Assembly (NCBI GenBank): GCA_947444305.1
Contig: CANEZP010000020.1
Span: 1 to 64,000 of the forward strand
DNA: 64,000 nucleotides
Direction: 5' to 3'
Source of the DNA: Pseudobdellovibrionaceae bacterium
GTDB taxonomy: Bacteria; Bdellovibrionota; Bdellovibrionia; Bdellovibrionales; UBA1609
This document shows, piece by piece, positions 39,434 through 48,886 of the stretch. The notes beneath the pieces are model-generated. The model was not told the DNA's origin. It saw only the letters and a program-made list of their open reading frames with translations, and ran no database searches. The position numbers were made by a program, and so were the translations under genes. Positions within the stretch are counted from its first letter, which is position 1, and each line of letters starts with the position of its first letter.

Positions 39434-39793
39434 TTATAAGGCTAAATCAAAATGACGTGCGCGCGAGCGGCGGTTTAAATCCCGGCGTTGCTCAACCATC
39501 TTTTGCAACTGAGTCTTCACCGCGCCTTCACATTCGGAGATAGTCGACCAGAAGTCTTCGCCGGTTTCTTTGGCAAAGATTTTCCGGTGCAGTGACGGCG
39601 ACCACAACGACATATGAATTTCGAACATGGGCCCACCGAGCTCGCTCGGTCCCGCAACCGCCGAGATGAACAAATCCATCACGAGATCGCGTTCGTTGCC
39701 CAATTTGCCGAACCTTTGCGCGACCGCTTGGCGAACGATGCCTTCGAAGTCAGGTTCGATATCGAGATGGCGAATGTGCGTACGTACTAACAT
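39434..39793 (-). CDS. HPF/RaiA-like ribosome-associated protein
   Basis: Size and layout fit HPF: FEIHMSLWSPSLHRKIFAKETGEDFWSTISECEGAVKTQLQKMVEQRRDLNRR. Confidence 0.5.
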   Translation of the reverse strand: MLVRTHIRHLDIEPDFEGIVRQAVAQRFGKLGNERDLVMDLFISAVAGPSELGGPMFEIHMSLWSPSLHRKIFAKETGEDFWSTISECEGAVKTQLQKMVEQRRDLNRRSRARHFDLAL

Positions 39794-39841
39794 AAATCCC
39801 CCTAAAAAAATTTGAGTTAACGTTAAATTAAAAGCTATAAC

Positions 39842-40147
39842 CTAAAAACGATTTCCTGCCGACCAGCTACGAACCTTCTCCCACGCTTGGTTCAGCGCCC
39901 TTTCGGAAGCGATGAACGGGCTGCGCGAAGTTGAGTTCAGCACAAACTGCAAACCTTCCGAAGCCAGCGCCATGGCGACCTTGAACTGATCGCCCACCCG
40001 CGAGATATGCACGAGTAAGGTGCTGTCGGACGGCGCCCTCTGCAGCAGGCGTTCGGCATCAAGCTGCATCGATTGGGTTAGATCTTCACCGATCGCTAAC
40101 CGGCTTACGTCGGTCTCGACGATCATCTTCATGTTCTCGAGATTCAT
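39842..40147 (-). CDS. Small protein, possible divergent HPF-like fold
   Basis: 101 aa; order of predicted strands/helices similar to the adjacent HPF-like protein. Confidence 0.4.
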   Translation of the reverse strand: MNLENMKMIVETDVSRLAIGEDLTQSMQLDAERLLQRAPSDSTLLVHISRVGDQFKVAMALASEGLQFVLNSTSRSPFIASERALNQAWEKVRSWSAGNRF

Positions 40148-40149
40148 AA

Positions 40150-40626
40150 TTAATTTCCTCCCTGGCGCGCGAGTTCGAGAATGTCATCGACGACTTCTAC
40201 GCATCGCTTAGCCGAAAGTGGTTTCTGTAAAAACACGGGACAGCCAAAATCTAAACTCATCAATAAATTATCTTTCGACAACGGCGCGCCGCTGACGAAA
40301 ATGAAGTTCGCGACTTCTTCGCCGTAACGATTCCACAGGTCCACGCCCGTGCCGGTGCCTTCCAAGAACACATCGGCGATCACGAGATCGTAGGGCCGGC
40401 CCATGCGGTAGCGCGAGCGAATCATTTCCTCAGCTTCTTCTTCGGTCGCCGCCCAATCAATCTTCGGAGTGGTTCCGTGAAGCGAAAACACCTTTTCCCA
40501 AAACGGCCAGAAGGCGCGGTCATCCTCGACGACCAGTACGCTCGGGGCTTCGCGCCCGACCAGACGAAGGATAGCTTCCTTCGGTTGGATAGTAATTTCG
40601 GGTTGTTTGATCATTGTTGTTTCCAT
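40150..40626 (-). CDS. Stand-alone receiver-domain response regulator
   Basis: VLVVEDDRAFWPFWEKVF; YDLVIADVFLEGTGTGVD; FIFVSGAP; FLQKPLSAKR. Confidence 0.88.
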   Translation of the reverse strand: METTMIKQPEITIQPKEAILRLVGREAPSVLVVEDDRAFWPFWEKVFSLHGTTPKIDWAATEEEAEEMIRSRYRMGRPYDLVIADVFLEGTGTGVDLWNRYGEEVANFIFVSGAPLSKDNLLMSLDFGCPVFLQKPLSAKRCVEVVDDILELARQGGN

Positions 40627-40744
40627 AACTCTCTCCCTGTTCCCAGTTACCTGTTGGCGTTCATGATTATTTATCGGGGCGAGGTTTCAAACTGGATTGA
40701 AGGCGGATTGAAGATATCGCAACATCTGTTAGTCTCATCCTGAG

Positions 40745-41437
40745 ATGGCCAAACTCCTCTGCGTCGAAGACACCAAAGAATTCCAGATCTATTTGGGGAG
40801 CATCCTGAAAGAGCACACGCTCACGTTCGCCGGCTCCGTCGCCGAAGCGATCCAGGTCGCGTCGGGCGGCGGAGAAATGTTCGACTTGATTCTGTTAGAT
40901 ATCTCACTTCCCGACGGCAACGGGATGAAGGTCTTGCCGCAACTCAAAGAGTTTTTCCAGGCCCGTCCGATTCCGATCATCGTCCTCAGCTCAGACGACG
41001 ACATCCTCACGAAAGTCGCCGCCTTCGGCATCGGGGCCGATGACTTCGTGGCCAAACCGCCCAACCCTAGCGAACTGAAAGCGCGCATCGAGGCGCGCCT
41101 ACGTTGGGCGAATTCACAACCGTCTCGCAAGAGCCGGCTGAGCGTAAAGGATCTCACGGTCGATCTCGAAAAAATGGCGGCCGAAATCACGCTCGACTCA
41201 GGACTACACTTGGCGCTTGAACTCACACCTTTCGAATTCAAAATTCTAACTTTACTGATCGGCAGGCCCGGCCAGGTTTTCTCGCGCGACCAGATTATCG
41301 AACGCGTTTGGGGCCACGGTAAACACATCACCGCGCGCACCGTCGACGCCCACGTCAGTCACCTGCGCAAAAAATTAATAAAGAGCGCGGTGCAAATCGA
41401 TACCGTCCTCAGCGCCGGCTATAAAATCTGCGCTTAA
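40745..41437 (+). CDS. OmpR-family response regulator
   Basis: Receiver FDLILLDISLPDGNGMKVL; DNA-binding FEFKILTLLIGRPGQVFSRDQIIERVWGHGKHITARTVDAHVSHLRKKL. Confidence 0.94.
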   Translation: MAKLLCVEDTKEFQIYLGSILKEHTLTFAGSVAEAIQVASGGGEMFDLILLDISLPDGNGMKVLPQLKEFFQARPIPIIVLSSDDDILTKVAAFGIGADDFVAKPPNPSELKARIEARLRWANSQPSRKSRLSVKDLTVDLEKMAAEITLDSGLHLALELTPFEFKILTLLIGRPGQVFSRDQIIERVWGHGKHITARTVDAHVSHLRKKLIKSAVQIDTVLSAGYKICA

Positions 41438-41444
41438 TAAAACG

Positions 41445-41867
41445 TTAGCTTAGAAGATATTTACCCAGCCCGGGGCAGCAGGCCGCGATGGTGGTTTTTA
41501 TTTCGGCGCCTAGCTTTTCGAAGTTTGCGATGCCATCGGCGAAAGACGCAGGGTCCGGATTTCGCCGAAGGCCCCCGTCGAGATCACGCCCTTGCCGCCC
41601 CAACCCCACGAACCCGAGCAGCTCGGCCGAGCCGGCGACCTTGTGAAAAACCCGGCACAGGATATTCACATCTTCGGCGGCGGCGACATCGACCAGCGCC
41701 GCGGCCAGCGTTTGGTCGAAACGCGCGAGGATATTGAGGACCGTCTTTTCGTCCGTATCTTCGAGCAGAGTCAAAAATCTTTCGCGCTCGAAACCGGGCC
41801 GCTTTTCCATCGCGAGATAGAGATTCTTTAACTCGACATCATGAAGATCAGGACCGGCGTTTCCCAT
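41445..41867 (-). CDS. HPt-domain phosphotransfer protein
   Basis: CRVFHKVAGSAELLGFVGLG resembles the HPt phospho-His motif HKxxGSA. Confidence 0.75.
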   Translation of the reverse strand: MGNAGPDLHDVELKNLYLAMEKRPGFERERFLTLLEDTDEKTVLNILARFDQTLAAALVDVAAAEDVNILCRVFHKVAGSAELLGFVGLGRQGRDLDGGLRRNPDPASFADGIANFEKLGAEIKTTIAACCPGLGKYLLS

Positions 41868-41890
41868 AGATTCATATATACTAAATTAAT

Positions 41891-44368
41891 ATGCCGCTGG
41901 GTACAGAACGAAAGTCTTGGTTGAGACGTGAATTACGCATGCCCGTGGCCGCGTTCCTGTTCGGCATCGTACTCACGCTTGCGGTAGCCATTTTGCTACA
42001 CAAGGCGGAACGCAAAGCGCAAGAGCGTGATCTTTACGCCGAGGCCACCGAATTCTTCCGGCACATGGACTTGCTCGCCTTGAATAGCGTTTTAAAAATT
42101 CAGGCCTACGAAGAAAATGCACCGGCCCGCAGCCTTATGCTCGAAGTGCTACGCCACACGATCTTCCAGCGCGCTTCGATCTTCTTGCTCGAAAAAGATT
42201 TGGACGACGACGGCCTACCCGTCCTTACCCGCAAGCGAATGGTGGAAGTCGAAAACGCGACCCTGCAAAAAACGAAAAGTCCGCGGATGCGTTCGCCTAC
42301 GTTGCGCAGAAACATCGGCAGCATGGTGCCCGACGGCGAATACAGCCGCATCGTTATTCATCACGACTCGGGCTCGGAAATTTTGAGCGTCGTCCTACGG
42401 TCCACGAAGGGCCGGAATGAATATCTGGTTTTCTCGACCCCGCTCCGTGCGCTGATCTCCGAGATCCGCTGGAAATCGGATTCGGCCATTCTTATCAGCT
42501 CGGACAACGCCGACGTAAAATGGCTTATAAATACTTGGCGCGAAAAGGAGCCTCAGATTACCAACGCGCCCGGCGAAGTCGCGCAATTCACGCAAGCCCG
42601 CCCGCGCTTGGTAGCGAGCCACGTCCTCGCCAATTCCGAAATCAAGCTGAGTTGGTATTACGGTACGGTCGTCGGTCTCTCCGGTCTTACGCTCATAGCG
42701 CTTGGCTCCGGCATCCTGATTTCATTCTTGGCCGCGCTGCTGATCTTCTCGCTACTCGCGCAAAACTCTCGCATTTCGGAACTCGTTATTTCGCGTACGC
42801 GCGAACTCGCCGTGGCCTTACACGAAGCGCAGGAAGCAAACCTTGTTAAAACCCGCTTCTTAGCCAACATTTCGCACGAAGTTCGCACGCCGCTGAATTT
42901 AATCTTAGGCATGCTTGATTTGTCGGCCGAGCGTTCGACCGACGCTAAACTCAACGACTACATCAAAAGCATGCGCGCGGCGGGCGATCACTTGTTGGGA
43001 TTAATTACCGATTTGTTGACGATGTCGCAGGTAGATCCCGTTGATCCGCAGATAAAGAACGTGCGGTTTGAATCCTTAGCGTTCTTCGAAGAAATTGCGC
43101 GCATCATCGGTCCGAGCGCCCGCAAAAAAGGACTTCAATTTGAATTTGAGATCGAACCTTCGGTTCCGGGTCAGCTGCGTGGAGATCCGGCGCGCTTACG
43201 CCAAGTCGTAATGAATCTGCTGCGTAATTCGGTCAAATACACGAACGCCGGTTTCGTCTCGTTGCGGATTCGGTCCGCGCCGTCGACGAAGGCCGAGGAG
43301 TTCCGCTTGGCGATCGACGTTAGCGATTCGGGCGTAGGTATTCCCAAACGTCACCGTTCGGATGTCTTCAACCGCTTCTTCCAACTCGAAAGCTCACGGC
43401 GCTTCGCCGAGGGCGGCGTGGGCCTCGGTCTTTCGATCGTGAAGGAATTGGTGGATAAGATGAACGGTAAGATCCGTCTTGAATCCACAGAGGGGCGTGG
43501 TTCTACGTTCACCGTTGACCTCGCGTTGGCCGTGACCGATCGCACGTCGTGGACGGAAAACTTCAAAGCCGACGGCCGCTCAAAAGTCCTTGCGGTCACG
43601 CGCCGTGCTTCGCTGATTCATCTGCTTGATCACTTAGCGAGCGCGGGACACGTTGAGGTCAAACAAGAATCGCGAAACCTAAGTGATGGTTTAGCGAAAT
43701 CAGATTTGCCGAATTTTGATAAAATCATTGCCGATTCGGGCTTTGAACGATCAACGCTCGTTCCGTCCTTGTTACCTACGGACCTCACTTCGTTCGTCGT
43801 GCTGGACAGCGACGACCGCCTACCCGGTGAGATGAGAACAAACGGCGCCGTGATCATCGATGACGCTCCGGTTTTACCGAGCAATCTCCTCCGTGCCCTG
43901 AATTTTAAAATGGTGCGTGAACAAAAGCCGGCGGACGAAAAGATTGAATTCAGCGCCCTGCCGCTGCCGCAGAACTCGCGGCCCGAACGCCTGCGCTTGG
44001 TGATCGCCGACGACGACGAGGGCAACCGTTACCTGATGAAGTCTTACCTCGAGGGCAGCGGCTGGGACATTGAGTTCGCGAGCAACGGCGAAGAAGCCCT
44101 CAACGCGTGCATCATGCGCCCGGCCGATATCTTGATCGTCGACTTGCGCATGCCCGTGATGGACGGCTTCCAGACCGCCGACCACCTGCGAGCGTACGAA
44201 TCGACGAACAACCGTTCCGCGACAAAAATCATCCTCGTTACCGCCGATGCCCTGCCCGAAACCAAGCAGGAAGCAAAAAGCCACGCCATCGATATGCTCC
44301 TCACCAAACCGCTCCGCAAAAAGCATTTGTTCGAAGCGATTTCAAACTCCCGCACCGCCGCTTCGTAG
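41891..44368 (+). CDS. Membrane hybrid sensor histidine kinase
   Basis: H-box FLANISHEVRTPLNLILGM; N/G boxes and EGGVGLGLSIVKELVDKMNG; C-terminal receiver ADILIVDLRMPVMDG. Confidence 0.94.
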   Translation: MPLGTERKSWLRRELRMPVAAFLFGIVLTLAVAILLHKAERKAQERDLYAEATEFFRHMDLLALNSVLKIQAYEENAPARSLMLEVLRHTIFQRASIFLLEKDLDDDGLPVLTRKRMVEVENATLQKTKSPRMRSPTLRRNIGSMVPDGEYSRIVIHHDSGSEILSVVLRSTKGRNEYLVFSTPLRALISEIRWKSDSAILISSDNADVKWLINTWREKEPQITNAPGEVAQFTQARPRLVASHVLANSEIKLSWYYGTVVGLSGLTLIALGSGILISFLAALLIFSLLAQNSRISELVISRTRELAVALHEAQEANLVKTRFLANISHEVRTPLNLILGMLDLSAERSTDAKLNDYIKSMRAAGDHLLGLITDLLTMSQVDPVDPQIKNVRFESLAFFEEIARIIGPSARKKGLQFEFEIEPSVPGQLRGDPARLRQVVMNLLRNSVKYTNAGFVSLRIRSAPSTKAEEFRLAIDVSDSGVGIPKRHRSDVFNRFFQLESSRRFAEGGVGLGLSIVKELVDKMNGKIRLESTEGRGSTFTVDLALAVTDRTSWTENFKADGRSKVLAVTRRASLIHLLDHLASAGHVEVKQESRNLSDGLAKSDLPNFDKIIADSGFERSTLVPSLLPTDLTSFVVLDSDDRLPGEMRTNGAVIIDDAPVLPSNLLRALNFKMVREQKPADEKIEFSALPLPQNSRPERLRLVIADDDEGNRYLMKSYLEGSGWDIEFASNGEEALNACIMRPADILIVDLRMPVMDGFQTADHLRAYESTNNRSATKIILVTADALPETKQEAKSHAIDMLLTKPLRKKHLFEAISNSRTAAS

Positions 44369-44462
44369 AGAACTTACCAAATCCGCTTACCCGCAGTCTT
44401 ATTTTGCCTCCGGCACGCGGAAGGTATTGGATTGAAGCTTAACCAACTTCTACGGGGGATTT

Positions 44463-44894
44463 ATGAAGTTATTGATCTTGGTTTTATCGTTGCTCACGGC
44501 CGCTTCGGCGCACGCCAAAAACTATTCGTTCAAGGGCGACGACGCTCGTAAACTGATGGAGACTTTGGCCGGCGCCGGCTTCGAAGTCTCTAATGCCCAA
44601 CAAGAATGGGGCGGCAAGACACTAGTCATTCACACGAACGAAGTCTTCTGCCACTACACGGCCGTCTCCCACCCCGATGACTGGATGTCGAACGTCGACT
44701 GCTACAAAGGCACGGACCAAAGCGGCCCGAAACTAGCGAACCCGTTAGCGCTGGCCCAAGCGTTAGCACCCTACGCCACCCAAGAGGCGGGACTCGGCAA
44801 CCGCTGGCTCAACGTGAATAGCGTTTCGTGCTCGCTCGTTTACGACAAACGTAAATACGACTGCGTGATCTCAGCGGAAGAAAGCCCGCGCTAG
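44463..44894 (+). CDS. Secreted hypothetical protein
   Basis: Signal peptide MKLLILVLSLLTAASAHA, several Cys. Confidence 0.72.
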   Translation: MKLLILVLSLLTAASAHAKNYSFKGDDARKLMETLAGAGFEVSNAQQEWGGKTLVIHTNEVFCHYTAVSHPDDWMSNVDCYKGTDQSGPKLANPLALAQALAPYATQEAGLGNRWLNVNSVSCSLVYDKRKYDCVISAEESPR

Positions 44895-44924
44895 AGCGGC
44901 GCGCGCAGCGCGCCGGTATCTAAA

Positions 44925-46307
44925 TCACTTGAATTTATTGATGATCTCTTTGAAGTAATTCCCACGCTCGACGTACGAGTCGAACATGTCGAACGACGAG
45001 GCGCCGGGCGACAGCAACACGGTGTCGCCGATGCGTGATTTTTGGTAAGCGATTAAAACCGCTTCTTCAAAAGTACCGATCAGGAAGGTTTCGCTGAAAT
45101 CGCCGATGTCGCGATTGATGCGCTCTTTAGCTTCACCGACCAGAATCAAGGTCTTCACCTTGCGCTGAATTTTATCGCGCAGGGGCGCGTAGTTCAGGTT
45201 GGTCTCTTTACCGCCCATGATAAGAATCACGTTCTCGTCGAAGGCGTCGAGGCCGCGCAAAACCGCGTGCACGTTGGTGGCTTTTGAATCGTTAAAGAAT
45301 TCTACGCCCCCGACTTTGCGGACGTATTCAAGGCGGTGGGGCATGCCTTTGTAGCTATCGATCGAGCGCTGGATGCTTTCGTGCTTAGCGCCGTGTTCAC
45401 GCGCGGCCAAGATGGCGGCCATGATGTTCTCGTACGAGTGCTTGCCCTTCATCTTCATGTTTTCGACGTTGTAGTATTCGATCTCGGGACCGGTGCGCAC
45501 GCGGATCGAATTTTTGATCGTGACCGCGCCGCCGATGTTCATGATTTGCGGTTCGAGCGAAGGTTTGCGCGAGAAATAGAAAATGCGGCCGCGCTGAACC
45601 ATCGGATCACGCGCGAGTTCAACGACGGCGTTGTCGTCGGCGTTCAAGATCGAGGTCGTGCCCTGATTGGTGTTCAAAAAGATTTTACGTTTGGCGTTCA
45701 CGTACTCTTCCATCGTGCGGTAACGGTCGAGGTGATTTTCGGCCAAGTTCATGAACACGATGTTCTTCGGATTAAACTTCTGTACGTGTTCCAATTGGAA
45801 AGACGAGACTTCGACCACGAGAACTTCGGCACGGTTATCGGCCATCAAATACTCGCACAAAGGTTCGCCGAAATTACCGCCGACCCACGATTTCACGCCC
45901 GATTCGAGCAAAAAAGTATGAATCAGGTGCGTGGTCGTCGTCTTACCGTTGGTGCCGGTGACCGCGATCATCGGTTCTTTGATGAATTGCGAGCAGAACT
46001 CCATCTCGCCGGTGACGTACACGCCTTGCGAGCGAGCGTAGTCGAAGATTTTAAGGTGAGGGGGCACGCCCGGGCTCAAGACGATGAGATCTTGGTTCAA
46101 AAAAGTTTTGGGCGTGTGGCCACCGAGTTCGAGCGTTACGGGTAAACCGTCGAGCTTTTCGAGGTGACCCGAAAGCTCGGCCTTCGATTTGTGATCGGAA
46201 ACGGTAACGACCGCGCCGTGTCGGCACAGGAACTTCGACAACGTGACGCCGGTTTTGGCAAGGCCGACGATAAGAACGCGTTTGCCGCTAAGTTCGCTAA
46301 ATTCCAT
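44925..46307 (-). CDS. murD: UDP-N-acetylmuramoylalanine--D-glutamate ligase
   Basis: VLIVGLAKTGVTLSKFL, AVTGTNGKTTTTHLI, FFNDSKATNVHAVLRGL, LLSPGASSFDMF. Confidence 0.96.
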   Translation of the reverse strand: MEFSELSGKRVLIVGLAKTGVTLSKFLCRHGAVVTVSDHKSKAELSGHLEKLDGLPVTLELGGHTPKTFLNQDLIVLSPGVPPHLKIFDYARSQGVYVTGEMEFCSQFIKEPMIAVTGTNGKTTTTHLIHTFLLESGVKSWVGGNFGEPLCEYLMADNRAEVLVVEVSSFQLEHVQKFNPKNIVFMNLAENHLDRYRTMEEYVNAKRKIFLNTNQGTTSILNADDNAVVELARDPMVQRGRIFYFSRKPSLEPQIMNIGGAVTIKNSIRVRTGPEIEYYNVENMKMKGKHSYENIMAAILAAREHGAKHESIQRSIDSYKGMPHRLEYVRKVGGVEFFNDSKATNVHAVLRGLDAFDENVILIMGGKETNLNYAPLRDKIQRKVKTLILVGEAKERINRDIGDFSETFLIGTFEEAVLIAYQKSRIGDTVLLSPGASSFDMFDSYVERGNYFKEIINKFK

Positions 46308-46351
46308 GGACGCTCCGGTTCCTGGGAGGGCATGACCCTCCCCACTTCAGA

Positions 46352-47431
46352 CTATCTAAGTTTGAGAGTGGCTAATGACAGAACCGCGAGCAGGATGGAG
46401 ATAATCCAAAAACGAACGATGATCTTCGTTTCGTCCAATCCCTTGAGCTCGAAATGGTGGTGTATCGGCGCCATTTTAAAAATACGACGGCCTGTCAGTT
46501 TGAAAGAAATAACTTGTGTGATCACTGACAGCGCTTCTACCACAAAAACGCCTCCCAACACCAACAACAAAAGTTCGTTTTGCGTGATAACGGCGGTGAT
46601 CCCGACGAAACCCCCTAGGGACAGGCTTCCTACGTCACCCATAAAAACTTGGGCGGGGTAAGCGTTGAACCACAAAAATCCCATGCCCGCGGCCACAACG
46701 GCACCGGCAAGGACGCAAACTTCACCCGTACCGGCCATATACGGAATGGCGAGGTATTCGGCGATTTTGGCATGACCCGCCACGTAAGCAAAAATGGCTA
46801 AAGTAAACGCGCTGACCATGACCGGCACGATCGCGAGCCCGTCCAAACCATCGGTCAAATTCACCGCGTTAGCGCAGCCCACCACGACGAGCGCCGCGAA
46901 AGAAACGTAGGCAAAAAAGCCGATATCGAGATTCGCTTCTTTGAAGAACGGGAACGTCACCACGGTGGGTAAATGGTTGTGATACGCGAGAAGACCGATC
47001 ACCACGCCCGCGATCAAGAATTCGGCGGTGAGGCGGACTTTGCCCTTAACTCCCTTAGAATTCTTTTTGCTGACCTTTAACCAATCATCCCAGTATCCGA
47101 TCAGGCCGAAACCGAACGTTACGATCAAAACTGCCCACACGTAAGGGTTGAGGAGATCCACCCATAACAACGTCGGGATGAGAATGCCGAGCAGCATGAG
47201 ACCACCACCCATGGTGGGCGTGCCCTGTTTTTTCTTGTGCGTTTGTGGGCCGTCGTCGCGGATGCTCTGGCCGAAATGTTTATTGCGCAGATGCTGGATA
47301 AAATAAGGACCGACGAAAATGCAAACGAAGAAGCCGGTGAAAAAAGCGGTGAAAGTACGAAAAGTGATGTAGCGAAAAACATTGAGCGCGTTAAAGACAT
47401 CGGAATTTTCGTAAAGCCATTTGTACAACAT
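46352..47431 (-). CDS. mraY: Phospho-N-acetylmuramoyl-pentapeptide-transferase
   Basis: [51 protein letters not shown]. Confidence 0.97.
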   Translation of the reverse strand: MLYKWLYENSDVFNALNVFRYITFRTFTAFFTGFFVCIFVGPYFIQHLRNKHFGQSIRDDGPQTHKKKQGTPTMGGGLMLLGILIPTLLWVDLLNPYVWAVLIVTFGFGLIGYWDDWLKVSKKNSKGVKGKVRLTAEFLIAGVVIGLLAYHNHLPTVVTFPFFKEANLDIGFFAYVSFAALVVVGCANAVNLTDGLDGLAIVPVMVSAFTLAIFAYVAGHAKIAEYLAIPYMAGTGEVCVLAGAVVAAGMGFLWFNAYPAQVFMGDVGSLSLGGFVGITAVITQNELLLLVLGGVFVVEALSVITQVISFKLTGRRIFKMAPIHHHFELKGLDETKIIVRFWIISILLAVLSLATLKLR

Positions 47432-47446
47432 AGGAAGATTTCCTTA

Positions 47447-48886
47447 CTAACCCGGCTTCTTACCGAGCGGGGTGCTCAATGGCCAGCCATCGAGGACATG
47501 TTCGAGTTCCATTCCGCGCGAACCTTTGATCGATATCAGGTCGTCGCTCTTCAATAGTTCAAGCATTTTTTGGGCGAGCCCTAAATCCACTTTCGGACTC
47601 GCGAAGAAGGGTACGCCTTTACGTGTTTTTTCGAAACCTTTTTGAAACGCTTTTGCAAATTCGCCGACGTAGTAGACCGCTTCGAAAGGAACGCTCGCCG
47701 CGCGCTCGCCCGCTTCTTCGTGCGCCTGCGCGCTGAATTCGCCGAGCTCACGCATATCACCGAGCACTAAAAATTTGCTGCCCGCGACATCCATTTCAAA
47801 GAGATTTTTAAGCAGCGCTTGCACGCTGTCGGGATTGGCGTTGTAAGCATCAAACAAAACGCGCGCGCCGTTTTTAAGCGGCAGTATTTGATTGCGCCCC
47901 CACGCCGAATCTTGAATAGACGCTAAGCCAGACCAAATCTGCGGTGCGGTCAGACCCGCCGCGAGCGCGAGTGCCGAAGCGGCCATTAGGTTGACGACAT
48001 TATGCCGCCCCAGAATGCGCACCGAAACTTCACCCGGTACCCCGGCGATCGTGCCTAAAAGATCGAGCCCGTCCCAGTTCATACGTTGCGCACGGAGGTG
48101 AACGTCGGCGGAGGCTTTAAAAGACGAAAATTGAATTTGTTTCGAAGTCGAGCGCGCTTGCATGCGCATCGTCCACTCGTTATCGGCGTTGAAAACGTGC
48201 AAGGCTTTAGGGCACGCGACGTAGATTTCTTCCTTAGCGTCGGCGATCGCTTGCTGTGAACCGAGCTCACCGATGTGCGCGCGGCCGACCGTCGTCGCCG
48301 TTACGATATCGGGCTCACTAATTTGGCAAAGCCGCCAAATCTCGCCGGCGTGATTCATGCCCATCTCTAAGATAAGATGCGTATGTTCGGGCCCCGCGTC
48401 GAGGATACTTAAAGGAACGCCCCAGTGATTATTAAAGCTGCCCTTGGACGCGTGCACCGCGAAGTGAGACTTCAGAATCGTGTAGGTAAACTCTTTGGTC
48501 GAAGTTTTGCCGTTCGAGCCGGTGATCGCCAATACTTTAAAACCATGTTTGCGACGCCAGAATAATCCCAGCGATTGTAGGCCCTGTAAGGTGTTCGCGA
48601 CTTTTACGAAACTCGCCTTTGACTTGAGCGTTTCCCATTCGTCGCGCCACTCGCTGATGAGTACGGCGTGCGCACCCGCCTCGACCGCCTTCACGACAAA
48701 ATTATGACCGTCGAAATTATCACCTTTGAGCGGAATGAAGAGCTTGCCCGCGAGCGATCCTCTGGAATCGGTGCCGACCTTCTGGAAATTTTTGTGCGGT
48801 TCGGAAATAATTTGCCCGCCGGCGGCCTGGGCCAGCTCCTGAACCGTGCAATTCCAGCTTTTGATGTTTCCGTTGACCGCGCTCAT
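47447..48886 (-). CDS. murF: UDP-N-acetylmuramoyl-tripeptide--D-Ala-D-Ala ligase
   Basis: LAITGSNGKTSTKEF, FNNHWGVPLSIL, LEMGMNHAGEI, DAYNANPDSVQALL. Confidence 0.95.
   Translation of the reverse strand: MSAVNGNIKSWNCTVQELAQAAGGQIISEPHKNFQKVGTDSRGSLAGKLFIPLKGDNFDGHNFVVKAVEAGAHAVLISEWRDEWETLKSKASFVKVANTLQGLQSLGLFWRRKHGFKVLAITGSNGKTSTKEFTYTILKSHFAVHASKGSFNNHWGVPLSILDAGPEHTHLILEMGMNHAGEIWRLCQISEPDIVTATTVGRAHIGELGSQQAIADAKEEIYVACPKALHVFNADNEWTMRMQARSTSKQIQFSSFKASADVHLRAQRMNWDGLDLLGTIAGVPGEVSVRILGRHNVVNLMAASALALAAGLTAPQIWSGLASIQDSAWGRNQILPLKNGARVLFDAYNANPDSVQALLKNLFEMDVAGSKFLVLGDMRELGEFSAQAHEEAGERAASVPFEAVYYVGEFAKAFQKGFEKTRKGVPFFASPKVDLGLAQKMLELLKSDDLISIKGSRGMELEHVLDGWPLSTPLGKKPG

Noticed and set aside
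45336-46145. 269-aa plus-strand ORF antisense to murD
   Set aside because: Open antisense frame typical of GC-rich genes; murD on the other strand is unambiguous.
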